A program made the translations under genes and the position numbers. 44,457 bases of DNA from JBEHWX01 sp048498995. Lineage in GTDB: Bacteria; Bacteroidota; Ignavibacteria; OLB7. Below, in pieces: positions 8,076-17,375 of the stretch; within the stretch, counting starts at the first letter, position 1; the number at the start of each line of letters is the position of its first letter. Location of the stretch: contig JBEHWX010000046.1 in assembly GCA_048498995.1 (NCBI GenBank), positions 1 to 44,457 of the forward strand, given 5' to 3'. Under the pieces are notes generated by a model that had not been told where the DNA came from, did no database searches, and saw only the letters and a list, made by a program, of their open reading frames with translations.

Positions 8076-8663
8076 GTGAGATCACATATCCAATCGGCGC
8101 TCGAGGAGGCCGCATCGTCCCTGACGGCGCTACTTGCCAACGAGCAGGCGCTTGCCGGCATCGAGAGCGCGGCCGAGATGCTCGTCGAGGCCTTTTCCGC
8201 CAAGCGTCGCGTCTTCAGCTGCGGCAACGGCGGCTCGATGTGCGACGCGATGCACTTTGCCGAGGAGCTTTCCGGCCGTTTCCGGATGAATCGACCCGGT
8301 CTGCCGGCCACGGCGATCAGCGATCCGAGCCATATCACCTGCGTCGGCAATGATTACGGCTACGAGCAGATCTTCGCGCGATATCTGGAGGCGCATGGCG
8401 GCCCGGGAGATATCCTGCTTGGAATCAGCACCAGCGGCACCAGCGGCAACGTGGTGGCCGCCGCGCGCGCCGCGCGCGAGCTCGGCATGAAGGTGATCGT
8501 CCTGACCGGACGTCCCGGCGCCACGCTCGGCACGTTGGCCGACATCGAGATCTGCACGCCGGCCGGCCGCTTCGCCGATCGCGTGCAGGAGCTGCACATC
8601 AAGATCATCCATATCCTGATCGAGATGATCGAGCGGAAGCTCTTCCCGGAGATCTACGCCTGA
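8076..8663 (+). CDS. gmhA: Sedoheptulose 7-phosphate isomerase
   Basis: This 195-residue SIS-domain protein converts sedoheptulose 7-phosphate to D-glycero-D-manno-heptose 7-phosphate, the first step of ADP-heptose synthesis for lipopolysaccharide core. The start is a GTG with CGGAG upstream. Motifs are FSCGNGGSMCDAMHFAEELSG (phosphate binding and zinc/active-site His-Glu), the GNDYGYEQIFARY segment, GISTSGTSGNV (second Ser-rich phosphate loop), and QELHIKIIHILIEMIE at the C-terminus. Length and motif order match GmhA well. No other heptose genes are in the window. Confidence 0.93.
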   Translation: MRSHIQSALEEAASSLTALLANEQALAGIESAAEMLVEAFSAKRRVFSCGNGGSMCDAMHFAEELSGRFRMNRPGLPATAISDPSHITCVGNDYGYEQIFARYLEAHGGPGDILLGISTSGTSGNVVAAARAARELGMKVIVLTGRPGATLGTLADIEICTPAGRFADRVQELHIKIIHILIEMIERKLFPEIYA

Positions 8664-8712
8664 TCGGCTCGCGACGCTCGCGAACGCGTCCGAGATGGCA
8701 CTGACAACGACA

Positions 8713-8742
8713 GCGGCCCCGTCGGTTCTCCGGCGGGGCCGC
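8713..8742 (+). terminator. Hairpin terminator after gmhA
   Basis: GCGGCCCCG (8713-8721) pairs with CGGGGCCGC (8734-8742) about 50 bp after the gmhA stop. It is GC-rich with only a short GTTG tail. Confidence 0.6.
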
Positions 8743-8824
8743 GTTGCATTCGGCCGCGGAAGGCGCCGCGTCTTCACCGTGCGTCACGTCATCGATGCCA
8801 CCGTGAGCTCCTGCCTGTCGCAAT

Positions 8825-9028
8825 GGTAGGCGCACGTCTTCAGCGTGCGCCATTGATGCAATGAGTATGGATCTTGGTAGGCGCACGTCTTTAGCGTGCG
8901 CCATTGATGCAATGAGTTTGGATCTTGGTAGGCGCACATCTTCAGCGTGCGCCGTTGATGCAATGAGTTTGGATCTTGGTAGGCGCACGTCTTTAGCGTG
9001 CGCAATTGATGCAGTGCGTTTGGATCTT
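8825..9028. repeat. Four 51-bp tandem hairpin repeats (GTAGG type)
   Basis: Four consecutive units begin at 8825, 8876, 8927 and 8978 with an exact 51-bp period. Each unit is GGTAGGCGCACG, a TCTTYAG loop, then CGTGCGCC, so it contains a near-perfect 8-bp hairpin, followed by ATTGATGCAATGAGT and a TTTGGATCTT spacer. Unit three has one arm mismatch (CACA). Since 51 is a multiple of 3, all frames stay open, but the ORFs here (for example the Cys-Ala-Tyr-Gln repeats on the minus strand) have no start context and are not called. It lies between gmhA and truC, in the 8664-9078 gap. Confidence 0.9.
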
Positions 9029-9078
9029 GGCGACCTTTATCCAGTCTTCAATGCACCTCCCTCCGGCGTACCATATCA

Positions 9079-9786
9079 TCATCCTTCGCCGAGAATATTC
9101 TTCACCTCCGTCGGCCAGCCGAGACGCTCGAAGAGCGCGGCGAGCTCCGTCGGCAGGGGAGCGACGATCGTGATCTCCGCTCCCGTGACCGGATGGGTGA
9201 GCCGGAGCGAGGCCGCGTGCAGCAGCAGCCGGTGGATGCCGAACTCCTCCCGGAAGAGCCGGTTGTGGCGTCCTTCGCCATGCACCGTGTCACCGACGAT
9301 CGGGTGGCGCAGGTGCGCCAGATGCCGCCGGATCTGATGGATGCGCCCCGTTCGTGGCCGCGCCTCCACCAGCGAATAGCGCGCGCTCGGATAGCGCCCC
9401 ACCGCGATCGGCAGCTCGACGGTCCCGCGGCGCGTGAAGCTCGTGAACGCTTCGGCCGGCTCCCCGCCGCGCTCGTCGGCCAGCGGATAATCGACCTCCG
9501 CCTCCTGCGGCGCGAATCCCCGCGCCACCGCCAGATAGCGCTTCGTCACCTCCCGCGACGCGAAGAGCCCGCTGGCCGCGGCGGCGGTGGTCGGGTCGAG
9601 CGCGAAGAGGAGGACGCCGGAGGTGGCGCGGTCCAGCCGGTGCACCGGATAGACGTGGCGGCCGAGATGGTCGCGCAGCCGCCGCATGCAGGTGTCCCGG
9701 TCCGGGGCGAGCGTCGTGCGGTGCACGAGCAGGCCGCTCGGTTTGCCGATCGCGGCGAGATGGTCGTCGAGGAAAAGAATCTCCAT
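9079..9786 (-). CDS. truC: tRNA pseudouridine(65) synthase
   Basis: The 235-residue RluA-family protein isomerises U65 of tRNA to pseudouridine. I start at MEILFLDDHLAAIGKPSG, which aligns with the E. coli TruC N-terminus; the ORF continues 19 residues upstream without family similarity. Motifs are IGKPSGLLVHR, the catalytic HRLDRATSGVLLFALD with Asp52, KRYLAVARG, YSLVEARPRTGRIHQIRRHL, HPIVGDTVHG and RLLLHAASLRLTHPVTG. The unusual T-G-R-I/K-H-Q-I/L-R-R-H-L-A-H segment fits TruC better than RluA, C or D. It is transcribed against gmhA, with the hairpin repeats between their 3' ends. Confidence 0.88.
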   Translation of the reverse strand: MEILFLDDHLAAIGKPSGLLVHRTTLAPDRDTCMRRLRDHLGRHVYPVHRLDRATSGVLLFALDPTTAAAASGLFASREVTKRYLAVARGFAPQEAEVDYPLADERGGEPAEAFTSFTRRGTVELPIAVGRYPSARYSLVEARPRTGRIHQIRRHLAHLRHPIVGDTVHGEGRHNRLFREEFGIHRLLLHAASLRLTHPVTGAEITIVAPLPTELAALFERLGWPTEVKNILGEG

Positions 9787-9942
9787 GCGGAAGCCTGGTT
9801 CGTCCTGCATCCGGCCGGACTCGGCGCGGCGCTTGTTCGGCACAAATTACCATGTCCGCGATCCGAGCGCTTCCCCCCGAAGAACAATCGGGCGGATCGG
9901 GAGCACCGCGCGGATGAACCGGAGAATCGGAGTGGATGGAGC

Positions 9943-10674
9943 ATGGCAAGTCGCGTCAAGACCGGAACCTGCGGCATCAGGATGCCGCTGAAAAGCTATG
10001 GTGAGATATACCCGGCGCTGGAGGTACAGCAGACCTTCTATCAGCCTCCGCAGCCGAAGACCCTCGAGCGCTGGCGAACCGAGGTGCCGGAGACCTTCGA
10101 GTTCACGTTGAAGGCCTGGCAGCTCATCACCCATGAGGCTTCCAGCCCGACCTACCGACGCCTGAAACGTCCCTTGAGCGATGTCGAGGCGGGACAGTGC
10201 GGCGCGTTCCGGTGGACGCCGATCGTTCGGGAGGGATGGGAGGCCACCCGCGTCTCGGCCGAGGCGCTCGGGGCCACGAGAATCCTCTTTCAGTGTCCGG
10301 CCCGCTTCACGCCGACCGAGGAGCACTGCGACGATCTGCGCCGCTTCTTCGGAAGCATCGACCGCGCCGGCATCGTCGCGCTCTGGGAGCCGCGCGGCGC
10401 CTGGCCGGAGGAGCTGATCGACGAGCTCTGTCGCGAGCTCGACCTGGTGCACGTTGTAGATCCGTTGTCGGCAACCACGGTCACCCCGGAGCGCCCCTAT
10501 TACCGCCTGCACGGACGGACCGGATTCCGGTATGTCCACGAGGAGGAGGAGCTGGAGGATCTGGCCTCGACGCTCGTCGACGCGGAGCTTTCATACGTCT
10601 TCTTCAACAACGTCGCGATGCGACAGGATGCCGCGCGGTTCCTGGAGATTCTCCGGCGGCGGGGGCTGGCGTAA
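9943..10674 (+). CDS. DUF72-family protein (YecE-like)
   Basis: The protein has 243 residues and begins VKTGTCGIRMPLKSYGEIYPALEVQQTFYQ, the characteristic opening of the DUF72 TIM-barrel family. Other family signs are FEFTLKAWQLITH, RILFQCPARFTPT, VALWEPRGAW, PYYRLHGR and YVFFNNVAMRQDA near the C-terminus (family N-N-x-x-x-x-x-D-A). The reaction is unknown; the fold resembles sugar-phosphate or nuclease TIM barrels. The open frame runs much further upstream but overlaps truC antisense and lacks family similarity, so I start at MASRVKTG at 9943. It is divergent from truC. Confidence 0.85.
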   Translation: MASRVKTGTCGIRMPLKSYGEIYPALEVQQTFYQPPQPKTLERWRTEVPETFEFTLKAWQLITHEASSPTYRRLKRPLSDVEAGQCGAFRWTPIVREGWEATRVSAEALGATRILFQCPARFTPTEEHCDDLRRFFGSIDRAGIVALWEPRGAWPEELIDELCRELDLVHVVDPLSATTVTPERPYYRLHGRTGFRYVHEEEELEDLASTLVDAELSYVFFNNVAMRQDAARFLEILRRRGLA

Positions 10675-10782
10675 TCGTTTCGTTGCGCGCTCGTTGACAT
10701 GGATGCGATTGCGGCGAACCGGAGGAAACCGTTATCCTCCGAACGGTCACTTCTTCCAGATCCTGATGCGAGATCCAGCACG

Positions 10783-11790
10783 ATGCTCCACGTACTGAAC
10801 GGCGATTCCACGGCGATCATCTTCAACAATGCCGGCATTCCGGGCGAGTCCCTCGTCTGGCGGGAGGCGCTGATTGCCGGGCCTGCCTCGCTGCTGCATC
10901 CGAAGGGGTGGATCGAGCGCCGCGCCGAGCATCTTTCAGCCGCCTACGCGGCCGATCGCGAGCGCGTGACCCGTGATCTCGAGGAGCAGGAGCGCCGGCT
11001 TCTGGCCGCCTCTGAGGCCGACGAGGAGATCGTGCTCTGGTTCGAGGCGGATCTCTTCTGTCAGGTGCATCTTCTCTACATCCTCTTCCGGCTCGACGGC
11101 GGCCGCCGGAGCGCGTCGCTGCCGAAGGTCACGCTCGTCTCGCCACGCTCGCTCTCGCCGGCGGAGGCGTACATCGGCTTCGGTCGCCTGACGCCGGAGC
11201 GGCTGCGGATGATGTTCGAGGCGCGCGAGACCCTCTGGCTCTCGCCGTTGCGCCACGGCTACGATGCCTGGGCCGCCTACGCCTCGCAGTTCCCGGTCAG
11301 GATCGAGCAGTTTCTCGAGCGGGGAAGCGGATGGCTGCCGTTCGTGGAGCCGGCGCTGCGCGCCCATCTGGCGCGCTTCCCGTCGACGTTCAACGGACTC
11401 GGACGGGTTCAGCATCGCGCGATCGAGCTGATCGATGCCGGAGCCCGCCGGTTTCGCTCCCTCTTCGATCTGGTGATGCAGCAGGAGGTGGTCTATGGCC
11501 TGGGAGATTTCCAGCTCTGGCACGAGCTGCTGCCGATGGTCTCCGGGCCGAAGCCGTTGTTGACCGTGGCCGGTGTCGAGGATCCGGCCCAGGCGATCCG
11601 CGATCGGACGTTCATGGAGGCCGAGTTCCGCCTCACCTCGATCGGCTCCTCGGTGCTCGCCGGCCGCGAGGACGCGATCCGCCTGAACGGCATCGATCTC
11701 TGGCTCGGCGGCGTGCACCTGCGCTCCGGGCTGCCGATCTGGCGCTGGGATCAGCGCGCCGGCCGGATCGTGCAGGGAGAGCGGCTGTAG
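10783..11790 (+). CDS. DUF1835 domain-containing protein
   Basis: The protein has 335 residues. Its N-terminus MLHVLNGDSTAIIFNNAGIP followed by GESLVWREALIAGP is the hallmark of DUF1835. EEIVLWFEADLFCQVHLLYIL and a helical C-terminal half (DUF3658-like) ending FRLTSIGSSVLAGREDAIRLNGIDLWLGG also fit. The family is cytosolic and of unknown function. The start at 10783 is chosen because the family begins with that MLHVLNGDS strand; the in-frame ATG at 10699 adds 28 unrelated residues. The next gene begins 113 bp later in the same direction. Confidence 0.82.
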   Translation: MLHVLNGDSTAIIFNNAGIPGESLVWREALIAGPASLLHPKGWIERRAEHLSAAYAADRERVTRDLEEQERRLLAASEADEEIVLWFEADLFCQVHLLYILFRLDGGRRSASLPKVTLVSPRSLSPAEAYIGFGRLTPERLRMMFEARETLWLSPLRHGYDAWAAYASQFPVRIEQFLERGSGWLPFVEPALRAHLARFPSTFNGLGRVQHRAIELIDAGARRFRSLFDLVMQQEVVYGLGDFQLWHELLPMVSGPKPLLTVAGVEDPAQAIRDRTFMEAEFRLTSIGSSVLAGREDAIRLNGIDLWLGGVHLRSGLPIWRWDQRAGRIVQGERL

Positions 11791-11903
11791 TCCGCGTTAA
11801 GCTTGCCGATGCCGGTTCGTGTCATGTCACATTGCCGGATTGTTCCAACCCTTTGGCGTCGTTTACCGTGTGGCATCGCCCGTATGTGGTGGAGGTCGAG
11901 TTT

Positions 11904-12842
11904 ATGATGATGTTTCGCGGACGGCTTTTGATCGCCTTCGTGGCGCTGGGTGTTGTCGCCGAAGTCGGGCACGCTCAGTCCGGGGATGCCGAGGAGGTGC
12001 GAACCTATCGTTCGTTGTCCGAGGCGCTCTCCGAACCTTCGGAGGTGACGCGGTTGGATCTGTCGCGAGCCGAGTTGACCGAACTTCCCCGGGAGCTGAC
12101 GAGCCTGGGCAACCTCCAGGTGTTGAGTCTTTCGGGAAACTCGAACCTGTCCGTCGACAACATCCTCGATATCGTGGCGCGTCTTCCGAAGCTTCGTGAG
12201 CTGGATCTGTCGGCGATCGGCGCTGAGCGGCTTCCGGAATCGATCGGAGGCCTCGCGCAACTGGAGATCCTGAATCTTCACGGCAACAGGCTGAGCTCTC
12301 TTCCCCAGGCAATCGCCCGCCTTCAACGCTTGCGGATGCTGTTCATCGGTGACAATCGCCTAACGGTGCTCCCGCCCGTGCTGGGGAAGCTGACCTCTCT
12401 CGAAGTGCTCTCCCTGGAAGGGAATCAGGAGCTCGATGAAGCGTCACTGCGGGCGGTTGTAGGAGATTCGGCGAGGTTGCGCGAGCTCTCCCTCGCAGGC
12501 TGCGGGCTGAGGATGGTACCGGACGGACTTCGAGATCTGCCGATGCTATCGGTGCTTGATCTGTCGAAGAATTCGATCGTGTCGATTCCGGCCTGGATCG
12601 GAGAATTGAAGGGATTGACGATTGTCCGTCTCGAGGGGAACGGCATCTCGGATCTTACGGAGTCGTTCTGTGAGCTGGCGAATCTGGAGGTGTTGAGGAT
12701 CGACGGAACCCGAATAGGCACCGGGTCGCTCGTTCCGTGCTGGCCGCGCCTGCGAATTCTGTCTCTTCGGGGTGTGCCGGGGACGGCTGATGACGCCGAA
12801 GAGCTTCGACGTAGGTTCCGCGGCGTCGCGCTGGAGATGTAG
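11904..12842 (+). CDS. Secreted leucine-rich repeat protein
   Basis: The 312-residue protein has a signal peptide from MMMFRGRLLIAFVALGVV, probably cleaved near GHAQ. The rest is about ten leucine-rich repeats of 22-24 residues of the L-x-x-L-x-L-x-x-N-x-L-x-x-L-P type, for example LEILNLHGNRLSSLPQAIA and LSVLDLSKNSIVSIPAWIG. The spacing is that of the bacterial LPxxI class. It carries no T9SS tail and no lipobox. Such proteins usually mediate protein-protein contact at the cell surface or in the periplasm. GGAGG lies 8 bp before the ATG triplet at 11904. Confidence 0.85.
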   Translation: MMMFRGRLLIAFVALGVVAEVGHAQSGDAEEVRTYRSLSEALSEPSEVTRLDLSRAELTELPRELTSLGNLQVLSLSGNSNLSVDNILDIVARLPKLRELDLSAIGAERLPESIGGLAQLEILNLHGNRLSSLPQAIARLQRLRMLFIGDNRLTVLPPVLGKLTSLEVLSLEGNQELDEASLRAVVGDSARLRELSLAGCGLRMVPDGLRDLPMLSVLDLSKNSIVSIPAWIGELKGLTIVRLEGNGISDLTESFCELANLEVLRIDGTRIGTGSLVPCWPRLRILSLRGVPGTADDAEELRRRFRGVALEM

Positions 12843-12910
12843 ACGCGCAATTGGGGCGAACGCCGACGGTAACCGAGCGTGGGCTCGGGCGCGGGATTCC
12901 GTCAACGATA

Positions 12911-12949
12911 TCGAGGCGCGCGGCGTTCGAATATGGCCGCGCGCCTCGA
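12911..12949. terminator. Bidirectional terminator hairpin
   Basis: Perfect 14-bp arms (12911-12924 and 12936-12949) with an 11-base loop sit between the convergent stops of the LRR gene and the metalloprotease gene. Confidence 0.75.
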
Positions 12950-12981
12950 GCAGCATGCCTGCAATTCGTGATCGGAAGACC

Positions 12982-14041
12982 TCAGCGCTCGATGACGAGC
13001 TTCTCGGCCATGCTGACACCTCCACGCCGTACCTCGATCAGATACGTCCCGGCATTCAATCCGCGTAGATCGATGCTCTCCTCGCTCACGCCGATCTGGA
13101 GACGTCGCGTCATCACCTCGGTGCCCGCCGCATCGATCAGGCGAATCACCGGCCGGGCCAGCATGCCGGCTTCGCCATTGATGCGTACGCGGCACGTTGC
13201 CGTCGCGGGATTCGGGACGAGCTCGATGGAGAGTCCCGGTCGTGCGTCGGTGATACCCGTCGGCACCTCCGCCTCGGGGTTGCAGCAGTAGAGCTTCTTG
13301 AAATGGCAGATATCGTCCGCGCTGATCTCCCACTCCTGGTGAGCGTCGAGGGGGGTATCCATGATGCCATCGTACTCGTCCCAGAACGTGCTGCAATCGG
13401 CCTCGCTCTCATGGGGGAACGAGAACCAGTGGCCGATCTCGTGCTCGAGCACGGTGGAGAAGTGGTACCGATCGTAGAACTGTCGAAATCCATCGTCGGC
13501 AACATCGTCCACATTGTAGAACCCACGCGAAAACAGGGATGTGGCGTCGGGGGTGGTCCAGCTGCGGCATTGATTGATGATGAGCTTCGATCGATCGCAG
13601 TCCATTCCCTCGCAGCTCGTCGCCGAATTGCCGACGGTTCTCGTATTGGCCAGCACCCACCTGCCGTCGATGAATACCCGCTGATCATCTTCATCCGTGG
13701 ACCACACGATTTCCAGACAACACGTGTTGTAGGGGTTGGTATAGTGATACGAATTGGTGCCGGATGGATCGCAGATCCGGTACCAGGCATTGAATGCGTC
13801 GCGAATATTCTGCTCTACCCGGATGCCGTCCCAGATTACCTTGTCGTCGACGTTCTCGTCCATCACTCGGGGCCGGCCGACGTATCTGAAGCAGGGAGGC
13901 AGCGACGCCTTGTAGCTTACCATGCCGCTGACGTTTCGAGGATCCGTCGTGCAAACGGTCACGAATTTCGCCTGGCCGTTTTCGACGGTGCAGAATTCCC
14001 AGGAGTGATACGACCGCTATCAGAACCTTGCCGATGTTCAT
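12982..14041 (-). pseudogene. Secreted zinc metalloprotease with T9SS tail, frameshifted in the signal peptide
   Basis: The main open frame (to about 14016) encodes a metzincin-like protease: VLEHEIGHWFSFPHESEADC has the HExxHxxxxxH zinc site, with MDTP as a candidate Met-turn. It ends in a T9SS type-A sorting domain (LSIELVPNPATATCRVR, then GTYLIEVRRGGVSMAEKLVIER). The start is broken. A strong ribosome site AGGAGGAG precedes ATG 14041, encoding MNIGKVLIAVVSLLG, which looks like a signal peptide, but that frame then leaves the protein. The protease frame (HSWEFCTVENGQAKFVTVC) has stops at 14017-14022 just upstream. One indel near 14000 would join them, though the signal would still be short. 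It could be decay or an assembly error. Expression without export from an internal GTG at 13962 is less likely. Confidence 0.75.
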
Positions 14042-15233
14042 GAGCTCCTCCTCGCTGATGATCGTGTGATGTACCCATGGCAGGCCCGGATCGGTAGGCG
14101 CCAGACTGCACCTTCGATTTCAGCGTCTGGAATCGCGATTTCCAGGTTGCGTACGGCGTCGAGGTCGTCGTTGTCCAGATGTTGTTGACGTCACGCACAT
14201 TGCCGCCGGTGATCGGAAGTGCGTTGTTCGAATAGAGCGGCTGAACGTCGAGATCGTAGTAATCGAACTGGTTGTCGACCTTGTCGTTCTGATGTCCAAG
14301 AAACACGATTGCCCGCTGGTTGACCGCCATCGTGAACGATCCGTCGGCAGCCGAGAAGGCGGAATCCCGCAGGGGATACCGGGGAGGATAGTTCGGAAAT
14401 TCCGTGTAGAGGAGGTATTTCATCGGCGTGTACTGGAACTGGATCGTGGGGTTCGTTGCCAACTGCGCCATGCCGGCATCCTTGGTGCCGAGCGGCGTCA
14501 CCGGGCTCGTGAACACCTTTCCCTTCAACGTATCCATGACTTGTTCCGTTACCCGGTATCGCTTGTATCCGAGAGGCGAATTCTTGTTGACCATCGAATC
14601 GATCGAAAGCACGTTAATTCGCAGAACATAATCGGCGCCGACAATTGAAACGAGAGCCTTCCGCTCGGAGGCGACCGGGATGGTCCTGTAATAGGCCGAG
14701 AGAAACTCCCGGCGGAGGTCGGCAAGACTCATGACATATCGGCCGCGCGCGATGGAATTGGCCGGAATGGTATCTCCGTTGATGATCGTTCGCGGATTTC
14801 CAGTCACCTTGCGATTGAGCCCGACCTCGTCGACGAACTGCGTTAAGATCCTCAGGTCGTAGTCGTCGATCCGGAAGAGAGTCTTTGCCATCTCCTTGAG
14901 CGTGTCGTTCATCGAGCTCCACAAACGCATTCGCGCGAAGGCTTCCTTGCCGTCGCCGAAGCGCAGGAGACTGTCGAGATATACAAAGGAAAGCAGGACG
15001 TCGTACGGCATCGACGTCGAAACCGGTTGAATGCTGGTGATGATGGGATAGCGGGTCTGAAACATTGCGGTCGTCGAATCACACCAGTAGCCCATCTTCT
15101 GCCACTGCGACCGCGACAAGGATCTGGAACCAGACTCGTTCTGCGCCGAGGCAAGGTGCGCGGATGCCAGGAATATCACGACTATCAGCAGCCACCTGGC
15201 CTGCCTCCGGAAGCGATGCGGCAAGTGTTTCAT
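13959..15233 (-). CDS. Secreted protein of unknown function
   Basis: The ORF has 424 residues with a convincing signal peptide (basic start, LLIVVIFLASAHLASA, cleavage before QNESG). I do not recognise the mature protein. It is mixed alpha/beta with many Tyr/Thr residues, includes WCDSTTAMFQTRYP and VGADYVLRINVLSIDS, and has no sorting domain or catalytic motif. The last 50 residues (after KSKVQSGAYRS) look non-native: His/Arg/Ser-rich, and the reading frame runs 83 bp into the start of the next gene. In another frame a TGA overlaps the next ATG as ATGA, which is what an operon junction would look like, so a second small frameshift near 14100 is possible. The true C-terminus is therefore uncertain. 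Confidence 0.65.
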   Translation of the reverse strand: MKHLPHRFRRQARWLLIVVIFLASAHLASAQNESGSRSLSRSQWQKMGYWCDSTTAMFQTRYPIITSIQPVSTSMPYDVLLSFVYLDSLLRFGDGKEAFARMRLWSSMNDTLKEMAKTLFRIDDYDLRILTQFVDEVGLNRKVTGNPRTIINGDTIPANSIARGRYVMSLADLRREFLSAYYRTIPVASERKALVSIVGADYVLRINVLSIDSMVNKNSPLGYKRYRVTEQVMDTLKGKVFTSPVTPLGTKDAGMAQLATNPTIQFQYTPMKYLLYTEFPNYPPRYPLRDSAFSAADGSFTMAVNQRAIVFLGHQNDKVDNQFDYYDLDVQPLYSNNALPITGGNVRDVNNIWTTTTSTPYATWKSRFQTLKSKVQSGAYRSGPAMGTSHDHQRGGAHEHRQGSDSGRITPGNSAPSKTARRNS

Positions 15234-15568
15234 GGCATTGATCGGTATGGTTACTTGAGGTCTGCCCCGAGCTTCTGTCGTGGGGGCGTTCCATCAACTG
15301 ATGCGCCTTTTACATTGCGTAACATGTGGCGCGCTTCCGCGCCGGAGGCGGCCGCGCGCCACGTCCGGCCTCCGGAGCGCCGGCGTTTGGCACCCATGAA
15401 GCCTTTCGGGCCCACGAGGGCCACGCTTACCATCGGTATCACCCGGACTCCCCGGAACCCCGTATTTTAGCAGGTCGGTTCCGTGCCGTCTTCCATGTCG
15501 GCCGTCGTCGATGCGGAGACCATCACCCGGACCCGCTTCATCATTCTACCATTCGGACGGTGGCAGCG
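15234..15568. other. Divergent intergenic region
   Basis: This stretch lies between the secreted protein (minus) and ettA (plus). It holds the weak -7 element TATTTTAG at 15463-15470 for ettA. I see no other feature. Confidence 0.5.
15463..15470 (+). promoter_or_regulatory. Possible -7 element for ettA (TATTTTAG)
   Basis: TATTTTAG differs from TAnnTTTG at one base and lies 98 bp before the TTG start of ettA. Confidence 0.3.
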
Positions 15569-17242
<1,674 letters not shown>

Positions 17243-17280
17243 TCCGCCGGCGCCGACAAGCGTCGGTGACGGAGATGACG

Positions 17281-17325
17281 AAACGACGAGCGGCGATCGG
17301 TACTACCGGTCGCCGCTCGTCGTTT
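17281..17325. terminator. Bidirectional terminator, 16-bp perfect stem
   Basis: Arms 17281-17296 and 17310-17325 are exact reverse complements, A-rich at one end and T-rich at the other, and the loop can itself pair (CGGT/ACCG). It sits between the convergent ettA and glycosyltransferase genes. Confidence 0.85.
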
Positions 17326-17375
17326 GCGCAATCGCGCTCATATGGAGAAGCTCCGCGCCGTGCGCGCATCGGTCG

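Noticed and set aside
8784..9005. Short Cys-Ala-Tyr-Gln repeat ORFs on both strands over the 51-bp repeats
   Set aside because: They follow from the period being a multiple of 3; no ribosome site, and the hairpin rather than any frame is conserved.
8825..9028. CRISPR array
   Set aside because: Units are contiguous identical tandem copies without unique spacers, and no cas genes are present.
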